Below are positions 1 through 6,333 of a DNA stretch of 25,486 nucleotides, piece after piece; positions within the stretch are counted from its first letter, which is position 1; every line of letters begins with the position of its first letter. Source of the stretch: Clostridia bacterium (GTDB taxonomy: Bacteria; Bacillota; Clostridia; Oscillospirales; Ruminococcaceae); the NCBI GenBank assembly GCA_021152595.1, contig JAGKVC010000026.1:1-25486 (forward strand). Reading direction: 5' to 3'. Both the position numbers and the translations under genes were made by a program. Under the pieces are notes generated by a model. It had not been told where the DNA came from and did not search any database. It saw only the letters and a list, made by a program, of their open reading frames with translations.

Positions 1-185
1 ATGCCGGGCATCATGATATCCAGCATGATCAGGTCATACTCTGTATGCATGAACAGCCCGAGAGCGTCTGTGCCGTTTTCCGCGCAGGTCAGGTTCAATT
101 CGCCGTCGCTTTTCTGCGAGAAGTAGTCCGTAATGATCTCGCGGATCTGCGGATCATCCTCGGCAAGCAGGATGCTGTAACCCAT
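1..185 (-). CDS. Response regulator, N-terminal receiver domain (partial, cut by window edge)
   Basis: The first 61 codons of a two-component response regulator; the rest lies beyond base 1. The visible part is a CheY-like receiver domain. An acidic pocket (LAEDD) sits at residues 7-11, and the probable phospho-acceptor aspartate is in the LIMLDIMMPG motif near residue 56. The start is ATG at 183-185, preceded by a strong Shine-Dalgarno (AGGGAGGTGA, 191-200). The output domain is not visible, so the OmpR/PhoB class is an inference from receiver style and from direct repeats with 11-bp period just upstream. The CobW-type gene ends 96 bp upstream on the same strand, so co-transcription is possible, but the repeats suggest a promoter of its own. 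A sensor kinase may follow outside the window. Confidence 0.9.
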   Translation of the reverse strand, partial: MGYSILLAEDDPQIREIITDYFSQKSDGELNLTCAENGTDALGLFMHTEYDLIMLDIMMPG

Positions 186-221
186 GTTGTTCACCTCCCT
201 GATTCTATGATAACGGAGCGA

Positions 222-249
222 TGTATCCTTTGTGTATCCATTCTGTGTG
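222..249 (-). promoter_or_regulatory. Three direct repeats with 11-bp period, candidate response-regulator binding site
   Basis: On the plus strand TGTATC at 222-227 and 233-238 is followed by TGTGTG at 244-249, each separated by exactly 5 nt. This spacing is the signature of sites bound head-to-tail by OmpR-family regulators (WalR and PhoP boxes have the same N5 layout). The repeats lie about 35-65 bp upstream of the response-regulator start. A TATCAT -10-like hexamer on the minus strand (207-212) has no good -35 at 17 nt, so the repeats would overlap the -35 zone, as expected for an activated promoter. The repeats are seen directly; the function is inferred. Confidence 0.45.
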
Positions 250-281
250 ATTTTTTCGCCGGAGGGATATGGCGGAGTCAC

Positions 282-1253
282 TCAGATGGAAACATATTCC
301 GGATCGCTGTTATGTGCCTTGAGATGCGTGTCGATGGCTTCGCGGTTCAGCTCCTCACCGATTACAATCAGCACTGCCTGACCGTTTGCCGCCGGTGCGA
401 TTGAGATGCGGTTTTTCTCTGCATTGATTGTCAGCCATGTGCCGTCTGCGGCAGGAAGTGAACCCTTGATCCGGTAGATATGACCGCATTCGCTGTCCTC
501 GAGAATGCCGCGGATAATGGATTCGATTTCCTGCTCCGGCAGCCGGATATGCATGAAATAATGGACGGCACTGCGCAGCATATCGGTCTGATACTGCTTG
601 ACATAGCTGGCATTGCGGTAGCCTGCTGCGGAGAGCATCGCAAAATCTTCCGCATTGAGGTCGTTCCAGTTCTTGATGAAGAGATCCTGTTCGGAGAAGC
701 GGCGGTCGCACCGGATTCCTTCAAGTGCGGTATTCAGATGCGCAAGAATCTCTGCGGCACGCTGCTCCGGATTCTCTTGCGGCAGCTTGCTCAGCAGCAG
801 CTTACCGGCACAGGCAGCCTCGGAGGCGAGCAGAAATTCCATTTCGCCGGATAGCAGCTCCTCGGTTTCCGCATTGAGAATTGTCAGAATGCTTGCGATC
901 TCGAACCACTGATCGACCGGCGGCTCATGAAGAATATCAAAGAATTCGTCCATATCATAGATGCCGGAGGGCTCGATCAGGACACGGTCGAAATGCTGCA
1001 TGCCGAGCGTAATAAGCTGTGTGCGGAAGCGTCTGCGGTGGCAGTGTGCATCGCCGCCGCCCGAGATCATTTCAAGCCGGCAGTTGTCGCACTTCAGCTC
1101 CTGCAGCAGCGCCATATCTGCATTGACCGCGCCGAAATCGTTTTCAAGGATCGCAATGCGCTGACCGCTGTCGATGAGATGCCGCGCATATTTCAGCAGA
1201 AACGTGGTTTTTCCGGCACCGAGAATGCCGGTGATCAGGTCGATTTTCGTCAT
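282..1253 (-). CDS. CobW/P47K-type GTPase (G3E family), divergent metal motif
   Basis: A 323-residue G3E-family GTPase. These proteins couple GTP hydrolysis to metal delivery (Zn, Co) or metalloenzyme assembly in the cytosol. The Walker A loop is GILGAGKTT (residues 9-17), followed by ENDFGAVNAD (37-46) and the Walker B-like VLIEPSG (91-97). The usual guanine-specificity NKxD is replaced by LSKLPQ near 154-159. The family's metal-binding CxCC is absent; the matching stretch reads ISGGGDAHCHRR (63-74), and a CDNC pair lies just before it (55-58). A CobW C-terminal domain fills about 190-323. The ATG at 1251-1253 is chosen over an in-frame GTG at 1263-1265, because the Shine-Dalgarno (GGAAGG, 1265-1270) abuts that GTG but lies 11 nt from the ATG. 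It has its own promoter. The substrate metal cannot be told from the sequence. Confidence 0.85.
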   Translation of the reverse strand: MTKIDLITGILGAGKTTFLLKYARHLIDSGQRIAILENDFGAVNADMALLQELKCDNCRLEMISGGGDAHCHRRRFRTQLITLGMQHFDRVLIEPSGIYDMDEFFDILHEPPVDQWFEIASILTILNAETEELLSGEMEFLLASEAACAGKLLLSKLPQENPEQRAAEILAHLNTALEGIRCDRRFSEQDLFIKNWNDLNAEDFAMLSAAGYRNASYVKQYQTDMLRSAVHYFMHIRLPEQEIESIIRGILEDSECGHIYRIKGSLPAADGTWLTINAEKNRISIAPAANGQAVLIVIGEELNREAIDTHLKAHNSDPEYVSI

Positions 1254-1291
1254 AATTGGATGCACCTTCCTTTCGGTATTGATTCACAGTT

Positions 1292-1320
1292 ATTGTATCA
1301 CAACTGCATGAAAAAGTCAA
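1292..1320 (-). promoter_or_regulatory. Sigma-A promoter of the CobW-type gene
   Basis: Minus strand: -35 TTGACT (1315-1320), 17-nt spacer, -10 TACAAT (1292-1297). A short inverted repeat, CAGTT (1287-1291) with AACTG (1302-1306), brackets the -10 and could be an operator, though its arms are only 5 bp. Confidence 0.7.
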
Positions 1321-1341
1321 ACGGACGCATGCTGTGAGAAG

Positions 1342-1370
1342 TTGATTTTTTTGCCGGATTGTGGTATACT
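1342..1370 (+). promoter_or_regulatory. Sigma-A promoter with extended -10, upstream of the deacylase gene
   Basis: Plus strand: -35 TTGATT (1342-1347), 17-nt spacer, -10 TATACT (1365-1370), with a TGn extension at 1362-1364. Transcription would start near 1377, giving a leader of about 30 nt. Confidence 0.75.
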
Positions 1371-1405
1371 GTATGAGAAATATTCATGTCAGGGGAGTGA
1401 GCCGT

Positions 1406-1882
1406 TTGGCAAAACAGCAAAAGACCAATGCGATGCGGATTCTCGAGCAGAAGAAGCTGCCGCACCGCGTGAATTTTTATGAGTGCGACGAATTCACCGA
1501 TGCCGTGCAGATCGCGGAGATGCTCGGGCAGGATCCGGAGCAGACCTTCAAAACGCTGATGTGCGTCGGCAAGAGCGGCGAGCATTATGCATTCGTGATG
1601 CAGGGCACCGCGGAAATGGATCTGAAAAAGGCGGCAGCGGCAGCAGGGGAGAAGTCCGTGCAGCTTTTGCCGGTCAAGGAGATCCTTGCGGTGACAGGCT
1701 ATATCCGCGGCGGCTGTACCGCTATCGGGATGAAAAAGGATTATCCGGTGTTCCTTGATGAGACCGCAACGCTCTATGATGAGATCATTGTCAGCGGCGG
1801 CAGACTCGGCACGCAGATTTTCCTCTCGCCGGATGCGTTCCTTGCCGCTACAAACGGCAAAACCGCCGATCTTCAGGCATAA
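1406..1882 (+). CDS. ybaK: YbaK/EbsC-type Cys-tRNA(Pro) deacylase
   Basis: A 158-residue protein of the YbaK/ProX editing family, which hydrolyses cysteine mis-attached to tRNA-Pro and sometimes other mischarged tRNAs. The length fits the family. Typical features are the N-terminal TNAMRILEQKK, the DPEQTFKTLMC segment carrying the conserved lysine, the VKEILAVTGYIRGGCTAIGM segment, and the ISG-like IVSGGRLGTQIFLSP near the C-terminus. The start is TTG at 1406-1408, because AGGGGAGTG (1391-1399) sits at ideal distance; upstream in-frame ATGs at 1373 and nearby overlap the promoter and start region. A tRNA-Pro gene lies 15 kb away in this window, but no link is implied. It ends in a terminator shared with the convergent anti-sigma gene. 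Confidence 0.9.
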   Translation: MAKQQKTNAMRILEQKKLPHRVNFYECDEFTDAVQIAEMLGQDPEQTFKTLMCVGKSGEHYAFVMQGTAEMDLKKAAAAAGEKSVQLLPVKEILAVTGYIRGGCTAIGMKKDYPVFLDETATLYDEIIVSGGRLGTQIFLSPDAFLAATNGKTADLQA

Positions 1883-1883
1883 G

Positions 1884-1922
1884 AAAAATCCGCTCCATTC
1901 AGGTTGATTGGAGCGGATTTTT
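1884..1922. terminator. Bidirectional intrinsic terminator
   Basis: A 14-bp inverted repeat, AAAAATCCGCTCCA (1884-1897) and TGGAGCGGATTTTT (1909-1922), has A-run and T-run flanks. It lies between convergent stop codons (deacylase at 1882, anti-sigma at 1925) and would serve both strands. Confidence 0.9.
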
Positions 1923-1924
1923 GT

Positions 1925-2941
1925 TTATTCCAGCGGAAATGTCACACGCCAGTTGCCGGAAGTAAATCTCTGTGAAGACATGAATTCACCTTTCAGGCTG
2001 CATTCATTCAGCATTTCATAGGGAACAGGAATGATCTGTTCGGTATAGCTGTCGATCTGCGATTCATCCCAATAGTGAAAGCCGATTTCTGTCTTATCAC
2101 CGATCTCTTTCCCGTCTTTGTCAAGCAAAGAGATATGACCGTGACTGTCCGTGTGCAAATTATCCTCATACCGTACCAGAATATGCAGCGCGCCGTCAAT
2201 ATAGCCGATGTTCATGACTGAAACATACGGAGCCGGTGTACACAGCGGTTGTTCCTGTGAGAGCAGAAAACGATAGTCCTTCGCATCAGGTATCTCCATA
2301 TACCCATAACCGCCGTTGATTTCCGAATGGTCCGTGGTTTGCGGTTCATACGGAATACTGCTCATGTCAATATCTTCCAGCGATGACGCTGTTTCATCTC
2401 TCCTGCCCATCAGCATCTGACGAACAGAGAAAGTCACATTTCCATCCGGCATCGGGCTGCCGTCCATCGTCTCCAGATGCACCACAAAATATGCCGTGTG
2501 TGTATCAGCATCATACTCCGAAAAGCTGCAGTGTCCTGTGATATCACGGGGGACATGGATACGATAGCTGTCATACAGATCCCATTTACCGTCAGGACAA
2601 GTGCCTGTTGTATCATGCATAGCAAGATAAATGCTCGCCTCGCTGCCGTCCCGTTTCGCGGAGATAACGGTCATTTCGATGCCGTTATCCGTACAGGATT
2701 TTCTGACCGGTGTAAACTGCCGGGCGGCGGCAGGCGCCATTTTATACAGCATTTCATATGCAGGATCAACACCGAACGCCGTCAGCACAGGAAGCGTGCC
2801 GAGCAGGACAACAGCAGCCGCGGCGACTGCGATCAGGCGCTTTTTCAGTTTTCGGTGGGTGATGCGCTTTTTCGGAATATCAACATCGAGATACCGTTCG
2901 TTGATCTGACCGACCGCATCGAGAAACAGATCTGGATTCAT
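1925..2941 (-). CDS. DUF4179-type membrane protein, probable anti-sigma factor
   Basis: A 338-residue single-span membrane protein. The first 34 residues are cytosolic and charged, with KKRITHRKLKKR just before the membrane. A hydrophobic helix follows (about 35-56, LIAVAAAAVVLLGTLPVL), then a large extracytoplasmic domain that fits the DUF4179 family. The ATG overlaps the sigma-factor stop (ATGA, 2938-2941), so the two genes are translationally coupled. That is the classic arrangement of an ECF sigma factor with its membrane-bound regulator; the sigma-sequestering role is inferred from this and from the topology. The signal sensed by the outer domain is unknown. It ends at the bidirectional terminator. 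Confidence 0.8.
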   Translation of the reverse strand: MNPDLFLDAVGQINERYLDVDIPKKRITHRKLKKRLIAVAAAAVVLLGTLPVLTAFGVDPAYEMLYKMAPAAARQFTPVRKSCTDNGIEMTVISAKRDGSEASIYLAMHDTTGTCPDGKWDLYDSYRIHVPRDITGHCSFSEYDADTHTAYFVVHLETMDGSPMPDGNVTFSVRQMLMGRRDETASSLEDIDMSSIPYEPQTTDHSEINGGYGYMEIPDAKDYRFLLSQEQPLCTPAPYVSVMNIGYIDGALHILVRYEDNLHTDSHGHISLLDKDGKEIGDKTEIGFHYWDESQIDSYTEQIIPVPYEMLNECSLKGEFMSSQRFTSGNWRVTFPLE

Positions 2942-3495
2942 AGCAGATCCTCCTTCTTGAGTTTTATGTGCAGTTTTTTACGGATCCGGTGCAGCATGGA
3001 TTTGACCTTGCTCTGTGAAAATCCGTGCGCAGCGGCGATTTCTGCGATCGGCTGCATATAATAATACCGCCTTACAAAAACATTGCGTTCTGTTTCCGGC
3101 AATGACGCGAGAAATGCGTTGATTGTCTCGGTGACTGCATGCTCTGCGATCTTTTGCTCGATATCTTCATCTGAGCGGAGCAGGTCAGCGATTTCATCAA
3201 ATACCATGCGCAGCTCCGGCGTACCGCGTTTCTTTGCACGATCCGAACGCACACGTTTGAGCGCGATATTCCGCGTCAGCCTGCCGAGAAATGTTTGCAG
3301 ATTAGATGGCTCATGCGGTGGAATACAGTTCCACGCCGCAAGCCATGTATCGTTGAGTGCTTCGTCTGCATCCTCATGATTTTGCAGAATATGCATAGCG
3401 ACAGTGCGGCAGTATGCAGCATACTTTTGAGCGGATTCCTGTAGAGCGGATTCACTGCGCGCGAAGAATAATGCGATGATCTGCCGGTCTTCCAT
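2938..3495 (-). CDS. ECF-type RNA polymerase sigma factor (sigma-70 family)
   Basis: A 185-residue sigma factor of the group 4 (ECF) size. Region 2 covers roughly residues 20-90, with the DADEALNDTWLAAWN core-binding helix and the NLQTFLGRLTRNIALKRVR stretch. Region 4 covers about 125-180, with ITIPEIA-like AEIAAAHGFSQSKVKSMLHRIRKKL as its helix-turn-helix. ATG at 3493-3495 follows an excellent Shine-Dalgarno (AAAGGAGG). The downstream gene overlaps it by 4 nt and is a membrane protein of the DUF4179 class, so this is a sigma/anti-sigma pair that probably answers an envelope signal. The regulon is unknown; a candidate self-recognised promoter lies upstream. Confidence 0.9.
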   Translation of the reverse strand: MEDRQIIALFFARSESALQESAQKYAAYCRTVAMHILQNHEDADEALNDTWLAAWNCIPPHEPSNLQTFLGRLTRNIALKRVRSDRAKKRGTPELRMVFDEIADLLRSDEDIEQKIAEHAVTETINAFLASLPETERNVFVRRYYYMQPIAEIAAAHGFSQSKVKSMLHRIRKKLHIKLKKEDLL

Positions 3496-3534
3496 GATGT
3501 ACCTCCTTTCTGTGATGCAGGGAGCTCCTATGAA

Positions 3535-3565
3535 GATACTACCCGTTCGGAGGAGCGCGGTTGCA
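3535..3565 (-). promoter_or_regulatory. Candidate ECF-type (autoregulated) promoter of the sigma operon
   Basis: On the minus strand TGCAACC (3559-3565) and GTAGTATC (3535-3542) are separated by 16 nt. ECF sigma factors commonly recognise an AAC-containing -35 at about this spacing and often drive their own operon. No convincing sigma-A pair is seen here. The -10 element is uncertain. Confidence 0.3.
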
Positions 3566-3699
3566 GCATTTCAAAAAAATATCCAGAATTTGCTGCGGCA
3601 TTATGCGGTTAAATGATTCACGATCGGGCAGAATGTATATGCCCTGTATCAGAAGCAGGGAAACAGGCGGTATTTCCGCCGGAAAGGAACGATCCAGTC

Positions 3700-4020
3700 A
3701 TGAATCACCGAAAAAGAGCTGTCGGGCTTGCGGCTTTGCTTTGCGGCGTACTGATGACCGGCTGCGGCACAACACAGCATACAACGCAGGCGGAGCATTC
3801 GCGCGCGGCAACAACTGCCGTGACGGCGCGAGACGCTGAATCAAGAGGAACCGAAACCGACCGCGACAACGCGCTCTATGAAGAGGACGATGTACACCGC
3901 AGAACGGATCGGGATGAGCCGGATATCATTGACCGTGCGGATTCTGCAATGGATTCCGTTGAAAAGGCTGTGACGGACATGATGACAGACGTCAAGCGAA
4001 AGCTCGACGAAACGGAATAA
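3700..4020 (+). CDS. Small acidic lipoprotein of unknown function
   Basis: A 106-residue predicted lipoprotein. A basic N-terminus (NHRKRA) and hydrophobic core (VGLAALLCGVLM) lead to the lipobox LMTGC, with the lipidated cysteine at residue 22. The mature part is hydrophilic. It has a Thr/Ala/Arg-rich stretch, then a strongly charged region rich in Asp, Glu and Arg (about 50-82), then a possible amphipathic helix (DSAMDSVEKAVTDMMTDVKR). The ATG at 3700 is supported by GGAAAGGAA (3681-3689); an in-frame start at 3613 would bury the signal peptide. It is divergent from the sigma-factor gene and could belong to its regulon, but no matching promoter motif is seen. Two small hairpins, CCCTG/CAGGG (3642-3660) and GGCGG/CCGCC (3666-3680), precede the Shine-Dalgarno. 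Confidence 0.75.
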   Translation: MNHRKRAVGLAALLCGVLMTGCGTTQHTTQAEHSRAATTAVTARDAESRGTETDRDNALYEEDDVHRRTDRDEPDIIDRADSAMDSVEKAVTDMMTDVKRKLDETE

Positions 4021-4029
4021 CAAACAGAA

Positions 4030-4066
4030 AGCACCGGCAGGTAATAATCCTGTCGGTGCTGCTTTT
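4030..4066. terminator. Intrinsic terminator between convergent genes
   Basis: AGCACCGGCAGG (4030-4041) pairs with CCTGTCGGTGCT (4049-4060) over a 7-nt loop. GCTTTT follows on the plus strand, and TTTCTGTTTG on the minus strand. It serves the lipoprotein gene and probably also the sortase gene. Confidence 0.85.
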
Positions 4067-4946
4067 ACGGGTGAAGCGCATCCTCCGGCTGCTGTATTGG
4101 GACGAGCCTTCCGACAAACAGGGCGCGTGCCTGCTCCGGTTCTCCGACGGTGCAGGTCGATAATGCAATCAGCGAATCCTCCGGCGCGATCTCCGGACCG
4201 GCATCATACATCGCAGATTTTCGGATCTTTGCAAGCCAATCTTCCTGCGTGCAGGGAATATCATACAAACTGTCATAGCCGCTGACAACCGCGAGTGCAA
4301 AAAAATCGATCCGGAAAAGTGTATCCGGTGTTGCGAGCCAGCCGTATTTGTGCGAATCGAATTCTGCCTGCTCTTTGAAGCTGCGCAGATCTCCGAACAT
4401 GCCGTATGACAGGTTGTGTCCGTACAGAATATGGACGGGATCCGCATAGCTGCGCTGATTCCGGCAATCGAGCATAATGGAGCCGATCTGACTTTCCTGT
4501 CCGTCCGGCGAATGCGAAAGGTAATAGAAATTGTCGGTACCCTGCATGACAGGATAGTCCATCGCGGAATCCGGTACATAAAGCCAGCCGGTATAATCTG
4601 CAAGGTCAGCGAGCATCTCTGCATGTTCAAGCAGTTCCGATATTTTGGATCTGGTGAGATAGGGTTCGTCGGCACGCGGCACAGGCTCGGGATCGGTTTC
4701 TGCCGTGACAGTTTCGGTATGAGCGGAAGCTGCTGCGGATGAGGCTGAGGTTGTTTGCACTGTTGTTCGCTCTGTGAAGAATGTGACCGGCTTTTCAGTC
4801 TGCGGCATGTCAGTATTTGCAGAATAATCCGCAGTGAAAGCAGGTGCAGGGGCGCTCTGATGAAACCGCACGGCGCGGCGGATCAGAAAGCATGCCAGTA
4901 TACAAACAAGTATGACTGCCAGCCAGAAACGTGCCGAACGCAGCAT
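4065..4946 (-). CDS. srtB: Class B sortase
   Basis: A 293-residue membrane-anchored transpeptidase that cleaves sorting signals and joins surface proteins to cell-wall or pilus nucleophiles outside the cell. An N-terminal signal-anchor helix (about 7-22) is followed by a Thr/Ser/Ala-rich linker (about 30-95) and the sortase fold (about 105-285). The triad is visible: His177 in LYGHN, Cys265 in LSTCT, Arg274 in EQARALFVGR. The class B call follows from DYPVMQ, the LDCRN segment and the helix inserted before the catalytic Cys. ATG at 4944-4946 is chosen because GGAGGAGGGAG (4950-4960) sits correctly; the longer frame would run into the tRNA terminator. No protein with an LPxTG- or NPxT-like C-terminus is encoded nearby, so the substrate is unknown. 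Confidence 0.9.
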   Translation of the reverse strand: MLRSARFWLAVILVCILACFLIRRAVRFHQSAPAPAFTADYSANTDMPQTEKPVTFFTERTTVQTTSASSAAASAHTETVTAETDPEPVPRADEPYLTRSKISELLEHAEMLADLADYTGWLYVPDSAMDYPVMQGTDNFYYLSHSPDGQESQIGSIMLDCRNQRSYADPVHILYGHNLSYGMFGDLRSFKEQAEFDSHKYGWLATPDTLFRIDFFALAVVSGYDSLYDIPCTQEDWLAKIRKSAMYDAGPEIAPEDSLIALSTCTVGEPEQARALFVGRLVPIQQPEDALHP

Positions 4947-4981
4947 TCCGCTCCCTCCTCCGCATGAATATATGCCGATAT

Positions 4982-5012
4982 AACAAAAGTGCTCCGGATA
5001 AATCCGAAGCAC
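4982..5012 (-). terminator. Intrinsic terminator of tRNA-Gln
   Basis: On the minus strand GTGCTTCGGA (5003-5012) pairs with TCCGGAGCAC (4989-4998) with a 4-nt loop and one G-T-type mismatch position. TTTTGTT follows (4982-4988). It lies 5 nt after the tRNA CCA end. Confidence 0.85.
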
Positions 5013-5017
5013 TTGAC

Positions 5018-5093
5018 TGGTTGGGGTGGAAGGATTTGAACCCTCGAAATAACGGAGTCAGAGTCCGCTGCCTTACCGCTTGGCGACACCCCA
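5018..5093 (-). tRNA. tRNA-Gln (anticodon CUG)
   Basis: A 76-nt cloverleaf can be folded. Acceptor TGGGGTG pairs with CACCCCA. The D-arm is GCC...GGC. The anticodon stem GCGGA/TCCGT encloses the loop CTCTGAC, which gives anticodon CTG (reads CAG, Gln). The T-loop is GTTCGAATC. The discriminator is A, and the CCA end is encoded (5018-5020). It has its own promoter and terminator, so it is an isolated single-tRNA unit. Confidence 0.95.
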
Positions 5094-5123
5094 GTTTCTC
5101 GTCTGTTTTCTGACGACTATTAT

Positions 5124-5152
5124 ATTATAGCACAAACGATGCGATTTGTAAA
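5124..5152 (-). promoter_or_regulatory. Promoter of tRNA-Gln
   Basis: Minus strand: -35 TTTACA (5147-5152), 17-nt spacer, -10 TATAAT (5124-5129), with a TGC extension. Transcription would start about 25 bp before the tRNA. Confidence 0.85.
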
Positions 5153-5200
5153 GGGGTATTTTGAAAATTTCTGAAATTTTTGTGTTTTCACAAAAAAGGC

Positions 5201-5229
5201 TTGCTTTTTTCGTGTAAATTTGCTATAAT
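5201..5229 (+). promoter_or_regulatory. Promoter of the lipid kinase operon
   Basis: Plus strand: -35 TTGCTT (5201-5206), 17-nt spacer, consensus -10 TATAAT (5224-5229), with a TGC extension. It implies a transcript start near 5236 and a leader of about 120 nt. Confidence 0.8.
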
Positions 5230-5235
5230 GCTAAT

Positions 5236-5358
5236 GTGGGCTGTATGATCGGCAGCGCACAAGACAGGATGCCTCTGTTTGGCAATGCTCCATGCATGCA
5301 GATGCAGATTCGCTGCCTGCATGGCTCCTGATACCGCATAAAGGAAATGAGAACACAA
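5236..5358 (+). other. Structured 5' leader of the lipid kinase operon
   Basis: About 120 nt lie between the predicted transcript start and the start codon. The main hairpin pairs CCATGCA (5290-5296) with TGCATGG (5318-5324), then after a 1x1 mismatch GCAG (5298-5301) with CTGC (5313-5316). A smaller TGCC...GGCA pairing lies just before it. There is no T-run after the hairpin, so it is not a terminator. I recognise no known riboswitch class. A role in mRNA stability or translation is only a guess. Confidence 0.35.
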
Positions 5359-6333
5359 ATGAAAAAATTATATTTTATCACAAATCTGCAATCCGGCAAA
5401 AGTGCGATGCGCGGAAAGCTCGCTGCGGTGATCGATCAATTTACCGCAGCAGGCTTTGAAGTTACAGTCCGGACCACGCAGTGCAGAAACGATGCGACTG
5501 CCGCAGCCGAATATGCCTGCCTGACCGGAAACTATGATCTGATTGTCTGCTCCGGCGGAGACGGTACGCTCAATGAAGTTGTGCAGGGACTGATGCACAG
5601 CCAGAATCCGCTTCCGCTCGGCTATATCCCATGCGGCTCGACCAATGATTTCGGCCGGTCGCTGAAGATGTCCTCCGATGTGGAGGAAGCTGTCTCGCAG
5701 ATTATCAACGGGCATCCGTTCCGCTGTGATATCGGAACCTTTAACGGAAGGAATTTTCTTTATGTAGCCGCTTTCGGCGCATTTACGGAGACCGTCTACG
5801 AAACACCGCAGAATGTCAAGAATGTTATCGGTCATATGGCATATCTTCTGCACGGTCTTACGCTGCTCCCAAGCATTCGTCCGCTCCATATGAAGATCGA
5901 ATATGACGGCAAGGTCGTCGAGGATGATTTCCTCTTCGGCATGGTCAGCAATACCGCTTCTGTCGGCGGTATGCTCAAGCTCAATAACTTCCGCCTCGAT
6001 GACGGAACCTTTGAGGTCATGCTGATCCGCAAGCCGCCGAATGTCATTCAGCTCAATAAGATTCTGACGCAGTTGCTTGACATCAATATGGATATCGACG
6101 AGGAATATGTATCGTATTTCCGTGCAGGCAATCTGCGGTTCATCTCCAACGAGGAGATCCCGTGGACGCTGGACGGCGAATACGGCGGTAAATCCTGCGA
6201 TACGGAAATCGGGATCTGCAACCGCGCAATTACGTTCTGGGTGAGCGATGATGCACCGTATAACGATGATGAGATCAAGCGGCTGTTTACACAGGATCAG
6301 ATGGAGGCTCCTCATTTCGATAAGGAGGAATGA
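5359..6333 (+). CDS. Diacylglycerol/lipid kinase family protein (YegS/DgkB-like)
   Basis: A 324-residue soluble lipid kinase of the DAGK catalytic family, which phosphorylates diacylglycerol or a related lipid with ATP at the inner membrane face (DgkB recycles diacylglycerol in Firmicutes). The nucleotide loop GGDGTLNEV is at residues 66-74, preceded by NLQSGKS (9-15) in place of the usual NPxSG. PCGSTNDF (91-98) matches the family PxGTxNDF motif. The C-terminal beta-sandwich includes LDDGTFEVMLIRK and the WTLDGEYG segment. ATG at 5359 is preferred over the in-frame ATG at 5347, because AAGGAA (5341-5346) touches the latter. Exact lipid specificity cannot be read. The next gene starts within its stop codon (ATGA at 6330-6333). 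Confidence 0.9.
   Translation: MKKLYFITNLQSGKSAMRGKLAAVIDQFTAAGFEVTVRTTQCRNDATAAAEYACLTGNYDLIVCSGGDGTLNEVVQGLMHSQNPLPLGYIPCGSTNDFGRSLKMSSDVEEAVSQIINGHPFRCDIGTFNGRNFLYVAAFGAFTETVYETPQNVKNVIGHMAYLLHGLTLLPSIRPLHMKIEYDGKVVEDDFLFGMVSNTASVGGMLKLNNFRLDDGTFEVMLIRKPPNVIQLNKILTQLLDINMDIDEEYVSYFRAGNLRFISNEEIPWTLDGEYGGKSCDTEIGICNRAITFWVSDDAPYNDDEIKRLFTQDQMEAPHFDKEE

Noticed and set aside
1254..1265. GTG start at 1263-1265 for the CobW-type gene
   Set aside because: The Shine-Dalgarno directly touches this codon; the ATG at 1251-1253 has a workable distance.
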